Shown in pieces: positions 15,920 to 24,790 of a stretch of DNA of 61,157 bases. The translations under genes were made by a program, and so were the position numbers. This stretch comes from an uncultured Lachnospiraceae bacterium (GTDB taxonomy: Bacteria > Bacillota > Clostridia > Lachnospirales > Lachnospiraceae). The stretch is from assembly GCA_905199445.1 (NCBI GenBank), contig CAJKGK010000021.1, positions 1-61,157 of the forward strand, written 5' to 3'. Every line of letters begins with the position of its first letter. The first letter of the stretch is position 1. The notes under the pieces were generated by a model, which saw only the letters and a program-made list of their open reading frames with translations, made no database searches and was not told the DNA's origin.

Positions 15920-17182
15920 TCAGATGGCGTTCAGCCCCAGCTTCAGATCTTCGATAATATCTTCCACATTCTCAATACCAACAGAAACCCTTACCATCCC
16001 CGGATTCACACCCGCAGCAATCAGCTGTTCATCCGTAAGCTGGCGGTGTGTGGCACTGGCCGGATGAAGAACACATGTACGGATATCAGCTACATGCACT
16101 TCGTTAGAAGCCAGCTTCAGGGCATTCATAAACCGGATTGCATTTTCCTTGCCACCCTTAATGACAATAGAAATAACACCCGAAGTTCCCTTAGGAAGGT
16201 ATTTCATTGCTCTTTCGTGATCCGGATCACTTTCCAGTCCCGGATACTTTACAGACTCAACTTTATCAGACGCTTCCAGGAATTTTGCCACCTTTAAAGC
16301 ATTTTCACAGTAGCGTTCCATACGCACCGGCAAGGTTTCAAGGCCAAGATTAAGCAGGAAGGAGGAATGTGCTGCAGGATAGGCACCAAAATCACGCATC
16401 AGCTGCATTCTGGCCTTAATAATATAAGCCATGTTGCCGAAATCTCTTGTATACACAACACCGTGATAGGACGCATCCGGCTCTGTAAATTCAGGGAACT
16501 TTCCGTTTGTCCAATCAAACTTTCCACTGTCAATGATCACGCCGCCGACCTGAAGCGCATGTCCATCCATATATTTTGTTGTTGAATGAACGATAATATC
16601 CGCCCCAAACTCAAATGGTTTACACAAAAATGGTGTGGCAAATGTATTATCCACAATAAGGGGAACATTATTTTTATGGGCAATAGCCGCCCATTTTTCA
16701 ATATCCAGCACAGCCAGCGCCGGATTTGCCAAAGTTTCTCCAAACACAGCCTTTGTATTTGGTTTAAAAGCCTTCTGAATCGTCTCAGCATCCGCTTCAG
16801 CATCTACAAAAATACATTCGATCCCAAAGCGTTTAAGTGTCACCGCAAAAAGATTTACGGTTCCTCCATAAATAGTGGATGTACTGATAAAGCTGTCTCC
16901 GGCCTTACACAGATTCAATATGGAAAACATGGATGCAGCCTGTCCGGAGGATGTACACATGGCACCAACGCCGCCCTCTAAATCTGCCAGTTTCTTTTCC
17001 ACCGCATCCGTTGTAGGATTGGCAAATCTGGAATACATGCACTCTGTAGGCATATCAAATAACTCGCCAATATGCTCCGTGGAATCAAACACATAGGTTG
17101 TACTCTGTACAATGGGCATTACTCTGGGGTCTCCGTTTCCCGGTGTATATCCGGAATGGAGGCATTTTGTTTCATCTCTCAT
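15920..17182 (-). CDS. metY: O-acetylhomoserine sulfhydrylase / trans-sulfuration PLP enzyme
   Basis: 420 residues of the Cys/Met metabolism PLP family. Signs: YSRFANPTTDAVEKKLADLEGG (start-side cofactor loop), TSSGQAASMFS (phosphate binding), LIVDNTFATPFLCKP and the PLP lysine in VHSTTKYMDGH (about 205-211), then RVSVGIENVEDIIEDL at the end. Length and the long insert around the substrate loop fit O-acetylhomoserine sulfhydrylase (homocysteine from O-acetylhomoserine and sulfide); methionine gamma-lyase is an alternative. No S-box or T-box leader is visible. An inverted repeat overlaps the -10 box upstream. Confidence 0.85.
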   Translation of the reverse strand: MRDETKCLHSGYTPGNGDPRVMPIVQSTTYVFDSTEHIGELFDMPTECMYSRFANPTTDAVEKKLADLEGGVGAMCTSSGQAASMFSILNLCKAGDSFISTSTIYGGTVNLFAVTLKRFGIECIFVDAEADAETIQKAFKPNTKAVFGETLANPALAVLDIEKWAAIAHKNNVPLIVDNTFATPFLCKPFEFGADIIVHSTTKYMDGHALQVGGVIIDSGKFDWTNGKFPEFTEPDASYHGVVYTRDFGNMAYIIKARMQLMRDFGAYPAAHSSFLLNLGLETLPVRMERYCENALKVAKFLEASDKVESVKYPGLESDPDHERAMKYLPKGTSGVISIVIKGGKENAIRFMNALKLASNEVHVADIRTCVLHPASATHRQLTDEQLIAAGVNPGMVRVSVGIENVEDIIEDLKLGLNAI

Positions 17183-17218
17183 GTAAAATCAATCTCCCAT
17201 CTGTTTAAACTTCTGCAG

Positions 17219-17246
17219 TATAATTGCTGCCATATGCAGCATTATA
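17219..17246 (-). promoter_or_regulatory. Inverted repeat over the metY -10 box
   Basis: TATAATTGCTGC (17219-17230) and GCAGCATTATA (17236-17246) are near-perfect inverted arms around a 5-bp centre. The right arm on the minus strand is the -10 TATAAT (17241-17246). Suggests a repressor site; no clear -35 was found. Confidence 0.5.
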
Positions 17247-17388
17247 CATTAAACCCTGGAAAAAATCTACAAAATTGCTGTTCTTTTTTGCTTCACTCTG
17301 ATAAAATATAATTACGTTCACCATTTCCCCAGGCAGCTATACCTGCAAAGCAGCATAGGGTATGAATATTTAGGAAGGAATCTGCTTT

Positions 17389-18153
17389 ATGAAAGAAACG
17401 ATTTATACAATACCATTAAATGACGCGTTTCACGCCAATGATGAATGTCCCTTTTGTTTTATTGAACGAAAGCTGGAACAGGAAGCCGTCGCTTTTATTA
17501 TGGGACCAGCCTATATGGAAGATGATATCCGCGAGGAAACCGACCGTCTTGGCTTTTGCCGTCACCATCACAAAATGCTTTATGATTACGGCAATAAACT
17601 GGGCGTGGCACTGATGCTGCACACCTATTATCAGAAGCTTAATAAGGATATGCACCAGCAGTTTGCCCAGTTTAAACCACAAAAAAGTTCACCGCTGGCC
17701 CGTTTAAAGAAAAGTACCCCTATCGCAGGCGGTCGGGAAACCTCCATCGGTCAGTGGGTTTGGGCCCGTGAGGAAAGCTGCTATGTGTGCAACCATTTCA
17801 AAGAAAAATATCCCCGATATCTGGATACATTTTTCCAGATGCTGACCCATGATGAGGAATTTTATAAACTTTTTGAAAACAGCAAGGGATTTTGCCTCCA
17901 TCATTTTGGAGACCTTATGGAAACCGGAGAAAAGAAGCTTTCTCAGAAAGAAAAAGACCGGATCTATCCTGTTTTGTTCCGTTTAATGGAAGAAAATATG
18001 AAACGTCTTGAAGATGATATTTCATGGTTTGTGGACAAATACGATTACAGAAATAAAGATGCAGACTGGAAAACATCCAAAGACGCCATCCAGCGCTGCA
18101 TCCAGAAATTAAACGGCGGCTATCCTGATGACCCGGTATTCACCGCCAAGTAG
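17389..18153 (+). CDS. DUF6062 family cysteine/histidine-rich protein
   Basis: 254 residues, cytoplasmic, no membrane segment. Repeated Cys/His clusters suggest metal binding: NDECPFCFIERK (about 18-29), LGFCRHHHKML (about 55), CYVCNHFKEKYP (about 130) and KGFCLHHFGDL (about 170). Each half has a C-x2-C followed by a C-[RL]-H-H, so the protein looks like a duplicated zinc-ribbon-like module. I recognise it as DUF6062, conserved in Lachnospiraceae with unknown function. AGGAAGG precedes the ATG by about ten bases. It is divergent from metY and convergent with nfo. Confidence 0.82.
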   Translation: MKETIYTIPLNDAFHANDECPFCFIERKLEQEAVAFIMGPAYMEDDIREETDRLGFCRHHHKMLYDYGNKLGVALMLHTYYQKLNKDMHQQFAQFKPQKSSPLARLKKSTPIAGGRETSIGQWVWAREESCYVCNHFKEKYPRYLDTFFQMLTHDEEFYKLFENSKGFCLHHFGDLMETGEKKLSQKEKDRIYPVLFRLMEENMKRLEDDISWFVDKYDYRNKDADWKTSKDAIQRCIQKLNGGYPDDPVFTAK

Positions 18154-18176
18154 TCGACAGGCCGCCTATGTCAGTC

Positions 18177-19067
18177 TTAAAACATTTGTAACTTATAATC
18201 GCTAAAGGAACCGCTGCGCAACATTTGAATTTCGTATTTATAAGGCGCTGCGGTTTTCTTTGCATTTTCCGGATCCGGTACCCAGGGTGTCTCCAGAATT
18301 TTAGGAATATTTTCAAAATCTTTGTGATGGACAATATGATTCAGAGCTTCAAAACCAATCGTTCCATAGCCTATATTTTCATGACGGTCTTTTGCAGCAC
18401 CTCTGGGATTTTTACTGTCATTAATATGAAACACTGCGATTTGATCTTTTCCAATCACTTGATCAAAGTGGTTCATCACACCGTCAAAATCCTTGATAAT
18501 ATCATAGCCGCTGTCATTTGTATGACACGTATCAAAACACACCCGCAGCCACTGATTATGCGTCACACCGTCATAGATTTTGGCCAGCTCCTCAAAGGTT
18601 CTTCCGATTTCACTGCCCTTTCCGGCCATAGTCTCCAGCGCAATATATACGCCGGTATCTTTTGTAAGCACTTCATTAAGCCCTTCTACAATTTTTGCGG
18701 TTCCTGCCTGCACCCCGGCACCTACATGCGCACCCGGATGAAGCACAAGGACTCTGCTGCCCATGGCCTTTGTCCGTTCAATCTCCAATGCCAGAAATTC
18801 TACGGCAAGTTCAAAAGTTTCCGGCTTCACCGAATTCGCCAGATTAATAATATAGGGCGCATGAATAATCATTTCATTCATATTATTTTCCTTCATCAGT
18901 GCCCAGGCCTTTTCAATATTCAGCTGTGAAATATCTTTTCGCCGTGTATTTTGAGGTGCCCCTGTGTACACCATAAATGTATCAGCATCATAAGACAAAG
19001 CCTCTTTAACAGATCCCAGAAGCATATCTTTGCCGCTCATACCTACATGTGAACCAATTTTTAACAT
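18177..19067 (-). CDS. nfo: Endonuclease IV (AP endonuclease)
   Basis: 296 residues with the TIM-barrel endonuclease IV signatures: IIHAPYIINLANS, LVLHPGAHVGAG (zinc His), ALETMAGKGSEIGR (zinc Glu), VCFDTCHTNDSGYD (zinc Asp and His) and FHINDSKNPRGAAKDRHENIGYG. All expected trinuclear zinc ligands appear to be in place. It cleaves DNA 5' to abasic sites in base-excision repair. It is followed upstream by the deacetylase gene on the same strand with a 44-bp gap, but no functional link is evident. Confidence 0.95.
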   Translation of the reverse strand: MLKIGSHVGMSGKDMLLGSVKEALSYDADTFMVYTGAPQNTRRKDISQLNIEKAWALMKENNMNEMIIHAPYIINLANSVKPETFELAVEFLALEIERTKAMGSRVLVLHPGAHVGAGVQAGTAKIVEGLNEVLTKDTGVYIALETMAGKGSEIGRTFEELAKIYDGVTHNQWLRVCFDTCHTNDSGYDIIKDFDGVMNHFDQVIGKDQIAVFHINDSKNPRGAAKDRHENIGYGTIGFEALNHIVHHKDFENIPKILETPWVPDPENAKKTAAPYKYEIQMLRSGSFSDYKLQMF

Positions 19068-19111
19068 TCAACCGATCGTCCTTTCAGCTCTGTAACTTTA
19101 TACAGAGTTCA

Positions 19112-19885
19112 TTAATGGTAGGTTTTTCTGTAAATTTTTCCCGGTTCCATCTCTATGCCGTTTTTCTCGAACAACTCAGAAACCGTGACAAAAGTATAAC
19201 CTTTATCCTTCATGGCGTCAATAGCCATCAGTGCCCCCTCCACACTTTCCCTGTATATATCATGAAGCAGTATAATGTCCCCTGCCTCTGCTGTATCGAT
19301 AATATACCGGGCAATGTCATCGGCGCTTTTTCCGGTCCAGTCTTTCGTATCTACGGACCATAAAATAATTGGACAGTGCAAATCTTTTTGTACCCGCTTA
19401 TCAATTTCCCCATAGGGCGGCCGTACAAAACATCCCTTTTGACCGGTAATCTGTGCAACTGCCTCAAAGCAATCGGACAACTCCTGAATTTGCTGATCCG
19501 CAGAAAGCATTTCCAGATTTTTATGATTAAAGGTATGATTGCCGATCTGATGACCATCCTCATACATTTGTCTGATTAATAATTCATTACCTTCAATCTG
19601 CCGGCCAATAAGAAAAAAAGTAGCCTGAACATCCCGTTGACGAAGTCCTTCAAGCAGTAAATCTGTTGTCCCTGGCTTTGGACCATCATCAAAGGTGATA
19701 GCCACATATTTCCCACCATATCCAGGTGGTCCACCCGGATCAGCTACAATACGGCTGGCCGGTACAAGCGTATATCCGCCGGTGAGAATATAGTAGGACA
19801 ATGCCAGAACTGCAGCCAAAAAGGCCATCATGCCTGCATGGCATATACTGTGTTTTTCTTTCAGCCAATGACTCATGTGTATCAT
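19112..19885 (-). CDS. Membrane-anchored polysaccharide deacetylase
   Basis: 257 residues: an N-terminal membrane anchor (about 16-38) and a NodB domain. Motif 1 TFDDGPKPG, motif 2 HTFNHKN (metal His pair), motif 3 VRPPYGEID, motif 4 SVDTKDWTG and motif 5 IILLHD are all present, so it should be an active metal-dependent deacetylase. The likely substrate is peptidoglycan or another N-acetylated glycan outside the membrane (PdaA/PgdA-like). The first ATG is kept although a second in-frame ATG three codons on is possible with AAGGAGG. Confidence 0.92.
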   Translation of the reverse strand: MIHMSHWLKEKHSICHAGMMAFLAAVLALSYYILTGGYTLVPASRIVADPGGPPGYGGKYVAITFDDGPKPGTTDLLLEGLRQRDVQATFFLIGRQIEGNELLIRQMYEDGHQIGNHTFNHKNLEMLSADQQIQELSDCFEAVAQITGQKGCFVRPPYGEIDKRVQKDLHCPIILWSVDTKDWTGKSADDIARYIIDTAEAGDIILLHDIYRESVEGALMAIDAMKDKGYTFVTVSELFEKNGIEMEPGKIYRKTYH

Positions 19886-19955
19886 CTGCCTCCTTTATAT
19901 TCATAACAGTTTATGCCAAACAGCGCAAACAAAGAAGAAGCATTTGAAAACAAAA

Positions 19956-20022
19956 ATGGATTTTATGATCACCTACAGCCTAAAAGACCGCACAGCAAAC
20001 GAGATGTGATCATAAAATCCAT
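19956..20022 (-). terminator. Long inverted repeat / terminator after the cohesin-like gene
   Basis: Perfect 17-bp arms (19956-19972 and 20006-20022) with a 33-nt loop, followed on the minus strand by TTTTTGTTTTC. Probably the terminator of the 20042 gene. Confidence 0.7.
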
Positions 20023-20041
20023 ATTTTTATTTTACATACGA

Positions 20042-21028
20042 TCAGATTTGCGGTTCGCTCTGGGAAGTCATCGCATCCTCACCGACAGGCTGGGATTCCG
20101 TATTTGCCGTCTCAGGCACCACAGTTTCTGCAGTCTCCGGAAGAACGTCTCCGTTTCCCCATGTCTCGCCCTCAATGGTATCTGCAGATTCACTTTCCAC
20201 AGTCTCACCGGACTCACTTTCAGGCTCACCTTCTAATGCACTTTCAGGCGCACTCTCGGCAACCGACGCCTGGCTCTCCGATTCAGGGGTATCTGCCCGG
20301 TTTATAGTCAGTGTATAAACACCGGTGTGGCCCGAAGGCGCTGTCACTGTAATGGTCACCGTATTGGCACCAAATGCCAGGGTATCTGTTTTTTCCATGG
20401 TGACAACCGCATTTTCATCCATAGGAATCGCACTGATAGCTACAGTTTCATCTTCATAAGCCGTATCCACCGTATACGTATAAGTATCCGGATCAAATTC
20501 CACATTCATTGTACCTGGAGATACAAGCAGCTGAGAAAGTCTTGTCTCCGCGGATTCCTGTTTGTTTGTCACAACTTCCATCCCAATATTATCAGAGGAA
20601 GCAGAAATAACGCTGAAGGTTTCCGCATCTTCAATATATGTATCCGACACACCCAGATCAGACTGGCCGACTTCCAGTGCCTTAAAGGTGAGGGTATACG
20701 TCTTTTCATTGACCGGATCCAGGAATGATTCCATAATATGAATCATTCCTGACGCACCGGCAACAGATGTACTGTCACTGGATATATATTCAAGGACCTC
20801 CGGATTATATTTAAGCATTGTGTCAATATTCTGCATGGCTGCATCACTGGAAACAGTCACTTTTAAAGTAAATTCCTGCTCCTTTTTCACAGTCTGACTG
20901 TCTACACTGAGGCTGATGTTGGCACTGCTGGCCTTGGATTTTCCTCCGCCAAAGGCAAGCCCCACCACCACAGCACAGATGACAGCTGCACATAACAGTG
21001 ATATGGAAATTCCAATCTTTTTCTTCAT
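20042..21028 (-). CDS. Secreted cohesin-like / cadherin-like beta-sandwich protein
   Basis: 328 residues. A signal peptide or anchor (about 7-28) leads to a cohesin-like domain (about 36-150: ISLSVDSQTVKKEQEFTLKV, MLKYNPEVLEY), then a cadherin-like beta-sandwich domain (about 165-245: LSQLLVSPGTMNVEFDPDTY, ending TVTAPSGHTGVYTLTINR). The last 80 residues are a Glu/Ser/Thr-rich low-complexity tail. Nothing suggests catalysis; it may bind other surface proteins or glycans. It lies 15 bp after the glucosaminidase gene on the same strand, so the two extracellular proteins are probably made together; both carry the same C-terminal sandwich module. Confidence 0.8.
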   Translation of the reverse strand: MKKKIGISISLLCAAVICAVVVGLAFGGGKSKASSANISLSVDSQTVKKEQEFTLKVTVSSDAAMQNIDTMLKYNPEVLEYISSDSTSVAGASGMIHIMESFLDPVNEKTYTLTFKALEVGQSDLGVSDTYIEDAETFSVISASSDNIGMEVVTNKQESAETRLSQLLVSPGTMNVEFDPDTYTYTVDTAYEDETVAISAIPMDENAVVTMEKTDTLAFGANTVTITVTAPSGHTGVYTLTINRADTPESESQASVAESAPESALEGEPESESGETVESESADTIEGETWGNGDVLPETAETVVPETANTESQPVGEDAMTSQSEPQI

Positions 21029-21043
21029 AAGATCTCCTCCTGA

Positions 21044-23938
21044 TTAATTCGCCCGGCTGATATTGAGCGTATAAGTCGTTGTTGTTCCGTTGCCGGCTGT
21101 ACAAGTTACCTTAAAAGTATTCAATCCCGGATTCAGGTTAAATGTGCCTGTACCGCTGATGCCTTTTGCATATGGACTGACGGATGAAGCATTAATGGTT
21201 ACCTGACGCACACTGCCGTCAACAACCAGATCATAGGTTGTTGTATTATACTTAAATGTTGGTGTCAGCATCCAATCTCTGCCGTTACCCTGAACGCTTA
21301 GCGCTTTCAGATAGCTGTTGGGATTTCCCGCAGGTGCCGGCATCTGACAGGCCGCTGCCGGCATATTATAATATACCGGAATATAGAATACAAAGGCCTC
21401 ATTTAAAACGCCCATATTTTTGTATGAATTATATACTGTCGAAGACTCACTTGTCGGCGCGAAAATCGCACTCATGTATTGATGCTTATATAAAGCCTGG
21501 TGATATACCACATTAAACTTCTGGAAATAATTGGTATTTTGCCCCACTCTGATATAGGATGCACCGATAAAGTCCGCGCCGCCTACAATGGCTTTATAAG
21601 GATTGGTCCATGGACGTCCATAGCTTGTATACTTTCCGCCGGAACCGCTGGCATAGTAAAGACCATTGGAAATCGGATCACTGCCGGCATTGGCACCAAT
21701 ATTATAGTAATTATAGTAGCCTTTATACGCGCCGTAATTACCACTGGTTGAACCACTGCCATTAATACCCACTTCCTGACGGCTTCTGGCTGCCAGTGTA
21801 TACGGACTGACACCGGCCAGCTTTCCGGCTTCCATAAATGTATCTGTATAATTTTTAGTCACAGATCTGCCATTTTCTGTATATGTATAATTGCCGGACA
21901 TAAATGTATGATTTAAAATACCCTGAACAACATCTCTTTTCTGAGAACTGTCATAAGCCTGGGATTCAAACTGGAAAATTCTCTGCTCAGTAAGCATATT
22001 TCTAGGATCCATATAATATTTAAGCACATCCTCGGAGGCTGTATAGAAATTACCGGCATCGCAAAGCGTATATTTATCGGTTGCCCAGTCATAGGCGCCT
22101 TCCATTGTTGACAGCTGCGCAAAATTAGTGCTGGAATTAATGGCTGTCTGCACAACATTCACCGCCACAACATTTTCTCCTGCAATGACGCTGTTCCAAT
22201 CCAGTCCTGTATCCACTGCCTTGAAAATCCAGTTAGGGTACTTATTATGAAGATTTCGCAAATAAGGTTTATAAGATTCCGGGAAAGCAGCAATCTGTGT
22301 TTCAAAATTTGCATCCGATGCTCCCGGGTCTTCCACATCACCGCCCTGGTTGCCATCTCCGGATACGGAAACATACTGAGCAAACACATAACCATTAATG
22401 ACCTTGCCGGCCATGGTCACCTCAATCTTATACCAGTCGCCTTGTGTACCTACAATCTTAACGGCAGCACCGACGGAGAGATAACCTAAAATTGATGCGC
22501 TTGTGGAGGCCTGAGAACGAATATTCAGCGGGCCTTCAGTCACCGTACCCACCTTAACTTCAGAGCCGTTATTGTTGTTATTATTGCCGTTGTTGTTATT
22601 ACCGTTATTGTCCGAGCCATTTCCCGATGAGCCGCCGTTCTTTGTAATATATTTTGCAAATACATAGCCAGTGACTGTCCGTCCGGAAATGCTGGCCTTC
22701 ACTTTATACCAGTCGCCCTCTGAAGCTAAAATCTCAACAGCATCACCAACGGAAATATAACCCAGAATTGTATGACCAGTGGATGGACCGGAACGAACAT
22801 TTAAAGGACCTTCATTGACAACACCCTTTTCCCCGGTAACCGTAGAACCGTTATTACCATTGCTGCCACCGGAACCACTGCCGCCGTTATCGCCATTTCC
22901 TGAATTCACAGGTGTAATATACTGGCTGGATACATAGCCTTCCACGGTGCGTCCGCCGACAACTGCAGATACCTTATACCAATTGCCGCTGACGCCCAGA
23001 ATGGTAACTTCATCATTTAAATAAATACAGCCGATTCTGGAAGCACTGGTAGATGCCCCAGTGCGGACATTTAATGCACTTGTATTGACTTTTCCCTTGC
23101 TTCCGCCAGTCACCTGGTTTCCGCCGTTTCCACCGCCGCTGTTTCCATCGCCTGATCCTGAAGAACCTCCGGAAGATGTACGGGTAATATATTCCGCAAA
23201 TACATAAGCCGTTGTATGATTTACCGAAATCTTATACCACTGTCCCTCCGCAGCCAGAATAGTCACCTGCTGCCCTCTGGATATGGACCCAACAATCGAT
23301 GTGGATGTGGATGGACCGGAACGCAGGTTTAAGCCGCTCACATTAACCACACCGGTGCCAGCCCCCGAATCGGTACTGCCGTTATTGCCACTGCTGCCAG
23401 TATTCCCGCCATTACCGGAGTCCGAAGAACCTCCGGAAGATGTACGGGTAATATATTCTGCAAATACATAAGCTGTTGTATGATTCACCGAAATCTTATA
23501 CCACTGCCCCTCTGTGGCCAAAATGGTCACCTGCTGCCCTCTGGATATGGACCCAACAATCGACGTGCCGGTGGATGGGCCGGAACGCAGGTTTAAGCCG
23601 CTCACATTAACCACACCGGTGCCGCCGGTCCCCGAACTTCCTGTACTGCCGCCGGAACCGTTGACATTGATGTAATCCTTATGAACATATCCTGTTCTCA
23701 TTTTCCCGCCGATATTGGCCTGGATCTGGTACCAGGAACCGCTTGAACCCAATATGGTTACTGTCTCCCCCTGATAAATCAGACCAATCCGTGTATGACT
23801 GGTTGAAGCTCCGGTACGGACATTCAAGGCAGCGGTATTGACAGTTCCCGTCGTTGCTGCATATGATTGTGCCGGCACAAAAGCTGAAATTTCCACAGCA
23901 AGTAAAACTGCCACAAGTAAATAAACTAACTTTTTCAT
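21044..23938 (-). CDS. Secreted six-SH3-domain endo-beta-N-acetylglucosaminidase
   Basis: 964 residues. Signal peptide (1-28, ending near SYA), six bacterial SH3 domains (roughly 30-560, each with LN[VIL]R...ST...G and WYK cores) separated by Gly/Ser/Asn linkers, then a glucosaminidase domain (about 590-850) with the catalytic Glu in AARSRQEVGINGSG, and a C-terminal cadherin-like sandwich (about 870-964). It cleaves the peptidoglycan glycan strand after export; SH3 repeats bind the wall. GGAGAGG before the ATG at 23938 fixes the start. SH3 copies 2 and 3 are almost identical at DNA level. Confidence 0.92.
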   Translation of the reverse strand: MKKLVYLLVAVLLAVEISAFVPAQSYAATTGTVNTAALNVRTGASTSHTRIGLIYQGETVTILGSSGSWYQIQANIGGKMRTGYVHKDYINVNGSGGSTGSSGTGGTGVVNVSGLNLRSGPSTGTSIVGSISRGQQVTILATEGQWYKISVNHTTAYVFAEYITRTSSGGSSDSGNGGNTGSSGNNGSTDSGAGTGVVNVSGLNLRSGPSTSTSIVGSISRGQQVTILAAEGQWYKISVNHTTAYVFAEYITRTSSGGSSGSGDGNSGGGNGGNQVTGGSKGKVNTSALNVRTGASTSASRIGCIYLNDEVTILGVSGNWYKVSAVVGGRTVEGYVSSQYITPVNSGNGDNGGSGSGGSNGNNGSTVTGEKGVVNEGPLNVRSGPSTGHTILGYISVGDAVEILASEGDWYKVKASISGRTVTGYVFAKYITKNGGSSGNGSDNNGNNNNGNNNNNNGSEVKVGTVTEGPLNIRSQASTSASILGYLSVGAAVKIVGTQGDWYKIEVTMAGKVINGYVFAQYVSVSGDGNQGGDVEDPGASDANFETQIAAFPESYKPYLRNLHNKYPNWIFKAVDTGLDWNSVIAGENVVAVNVVQTAINSSTNFAQLSTMEGAYDWATDKYTLCDAGNFYTASEDVLKYYMDPRNMLTEQRIFQFESQAYDSSQKRDVVQGILNHTFMSGNYTYTENGRSVTKNYTDTFMEAGKLAGVSPYTLAARSRQEVGINGSGSTSGNYGAYKGYYNYYNIGANAGSDPISNGLYYASGSGGKYTSYGRPWTNPYKAIVGGADFIGASYIRVGQNTNYFQKFNVVYHQALYKHQYMSAIFAPTSESSTVYNSYKNMGVLNEAFVFYIPVYYNMPAAACQMPAPAGNPNSYLKALSVQGNGRDWMLTPTFKYNTTTYDLVVDGSVRQVTINASSVSPYAKGISGTGTFNLNPGLNTFKVTCTAGNGTTTTYTLNISRAN
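23160..23359 (-). repeat. SH3-encoding direct repeat, copy 1
   Basis: About 200 bp almost identical to 23424-23623, offset 264 bp. Includes part of the Gly/Ser linker, so the unit is domain plus linker. Confidence 0.85.
23424..23623 (-). repeat. SH3-encoding direct repeat, copy 2
   Basis: Near-identical partner of 23160-23359. Most differences are third-position changes, pointing to recent duplication or gene conversion. Confidence 0.85.
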
Positions 23939-24053
23939 TTGCCTCTCCATCCTCTTAATTATTACAATAATGTTACATTTCATTTTATAATTATGTCATA
24001 CAAGTGCAATAAAATCAAGTCTATTTTTTCGTATTTTTTAATACTTTACCGGT

Positions 24054-24105
24054 TAAAAAAAGCGTTTTTGGAAGACATGCATCTGATTGCTCCAAAAACG
24101 CTTTT
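24054..24105 (-). terminator. Terminator of the YheO-type regulator gene
   Basis: Perfect 15-bp arms (24058-24072 and 24091-24105) with an 18-nt loop, followed on the minus strand by TTTTTTT. Confidence 0.85.
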
Positions 24106-24111
24106 AAACTT

Positions 24112-24756
24112 TTATTTTGTTTTAATCATATTCAAATACCGATATATGGTCGGTATAGATACATCCAGCCGTTCAGCCACATAACTGACAGCCCCTTTCA
24201 TAAGGAAAGTTCCGAGATCATTTAATCGTGATACAATTTCAATTTTTTCTTTCTGGCTCAGGTCCTGAGAACGAACGCTGATATCCGGATATACCTTCAT
24301 AAAATTGGACTCTATTAAATCCATCACATTCACATTAAAGGTTTCTGTAACCTCCTCGCAATCTTCGGGGATCTCCATATCCGCAATCAGCTCGCCTAAA
24401 AGATTCCTTGCTCTGATCACATTCTGACAGTCCATATTCAGGCACATCATTCCAACAATGTTGTTATGATGATCTCTGATAAAATAAGTGGCAGATTTAA
24501 GCACATGGCCGTTGCGCCCACGACTCTGATAGCCGCTGATATACGGCTGATCTTTATATTTTGCCTCGTTGAGAATCTGCAGCGCCAGGTCTGTCACCGG
24601 CGAGCCGATCTCCCGTCCGCTGATATGACTGTTTCGAATGGCAACCACCGAATTATGCCAGTCGGTAAGATCATGCAGAACAATCTCCGTATCCTTGCCC
24701 AAGAAGTCCCCCAGAAAATTCATCAGGGGCACATATGCTTCCAGATATTTATTCAT
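24112..24756 (-). CDS. YheO-like PAS / HTH transcriptional regulator
   Basis: 214 residues. The N-terminal YheO-like PAS domain (about 1-120; EIVLHDLTDWHNSVVAIRNSHISGR, SATYFIRDHHNNIVGMMCLN) is followed by a C-terminal HTH_22-type helix-turn-helix (about 165-212; KGAVSYVAERLDVSIPTIYRYL). Relatives (DauR type) control catabolic genes, with the PAS domain sensing a metabolite. It lies 34 bp downstream of the purine permease on the same strand, so the two are probably co-transcribed, and it may regulate nucleobase uptake. GAGGGGG precedes the ATG. Confidence 0.88.
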   Translation of the reverse strand: MNKYLEAYVPLMNFLGDFLGKDTEIVLHDLTDWHNSVVAIRNSHISGREIGSPVTDLALQILNEAKYKDQPYISGYQSRGRNGHVLKSATYFIRDHHNNIVGMMCLNMDCQNVIRARNLLGELIADMEIPEDCEEVTETFNVNVMDLIESNFMKVYPDISVRSQDLSQKEKIEIVSRLNDLGTFLMKGAVSYVAERLDVSIPTIYRYLNMIKTK

Positions 24757-24790
24757 TCTTCATCCCCCTCATACACACATGGCATGCCTG

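Noticed and set aside
17183..17300. S-box (SAM) riboswitch before metY
   Set aside because: The predicted leader is only about 50 nt and lacks the conserved S-box strands.
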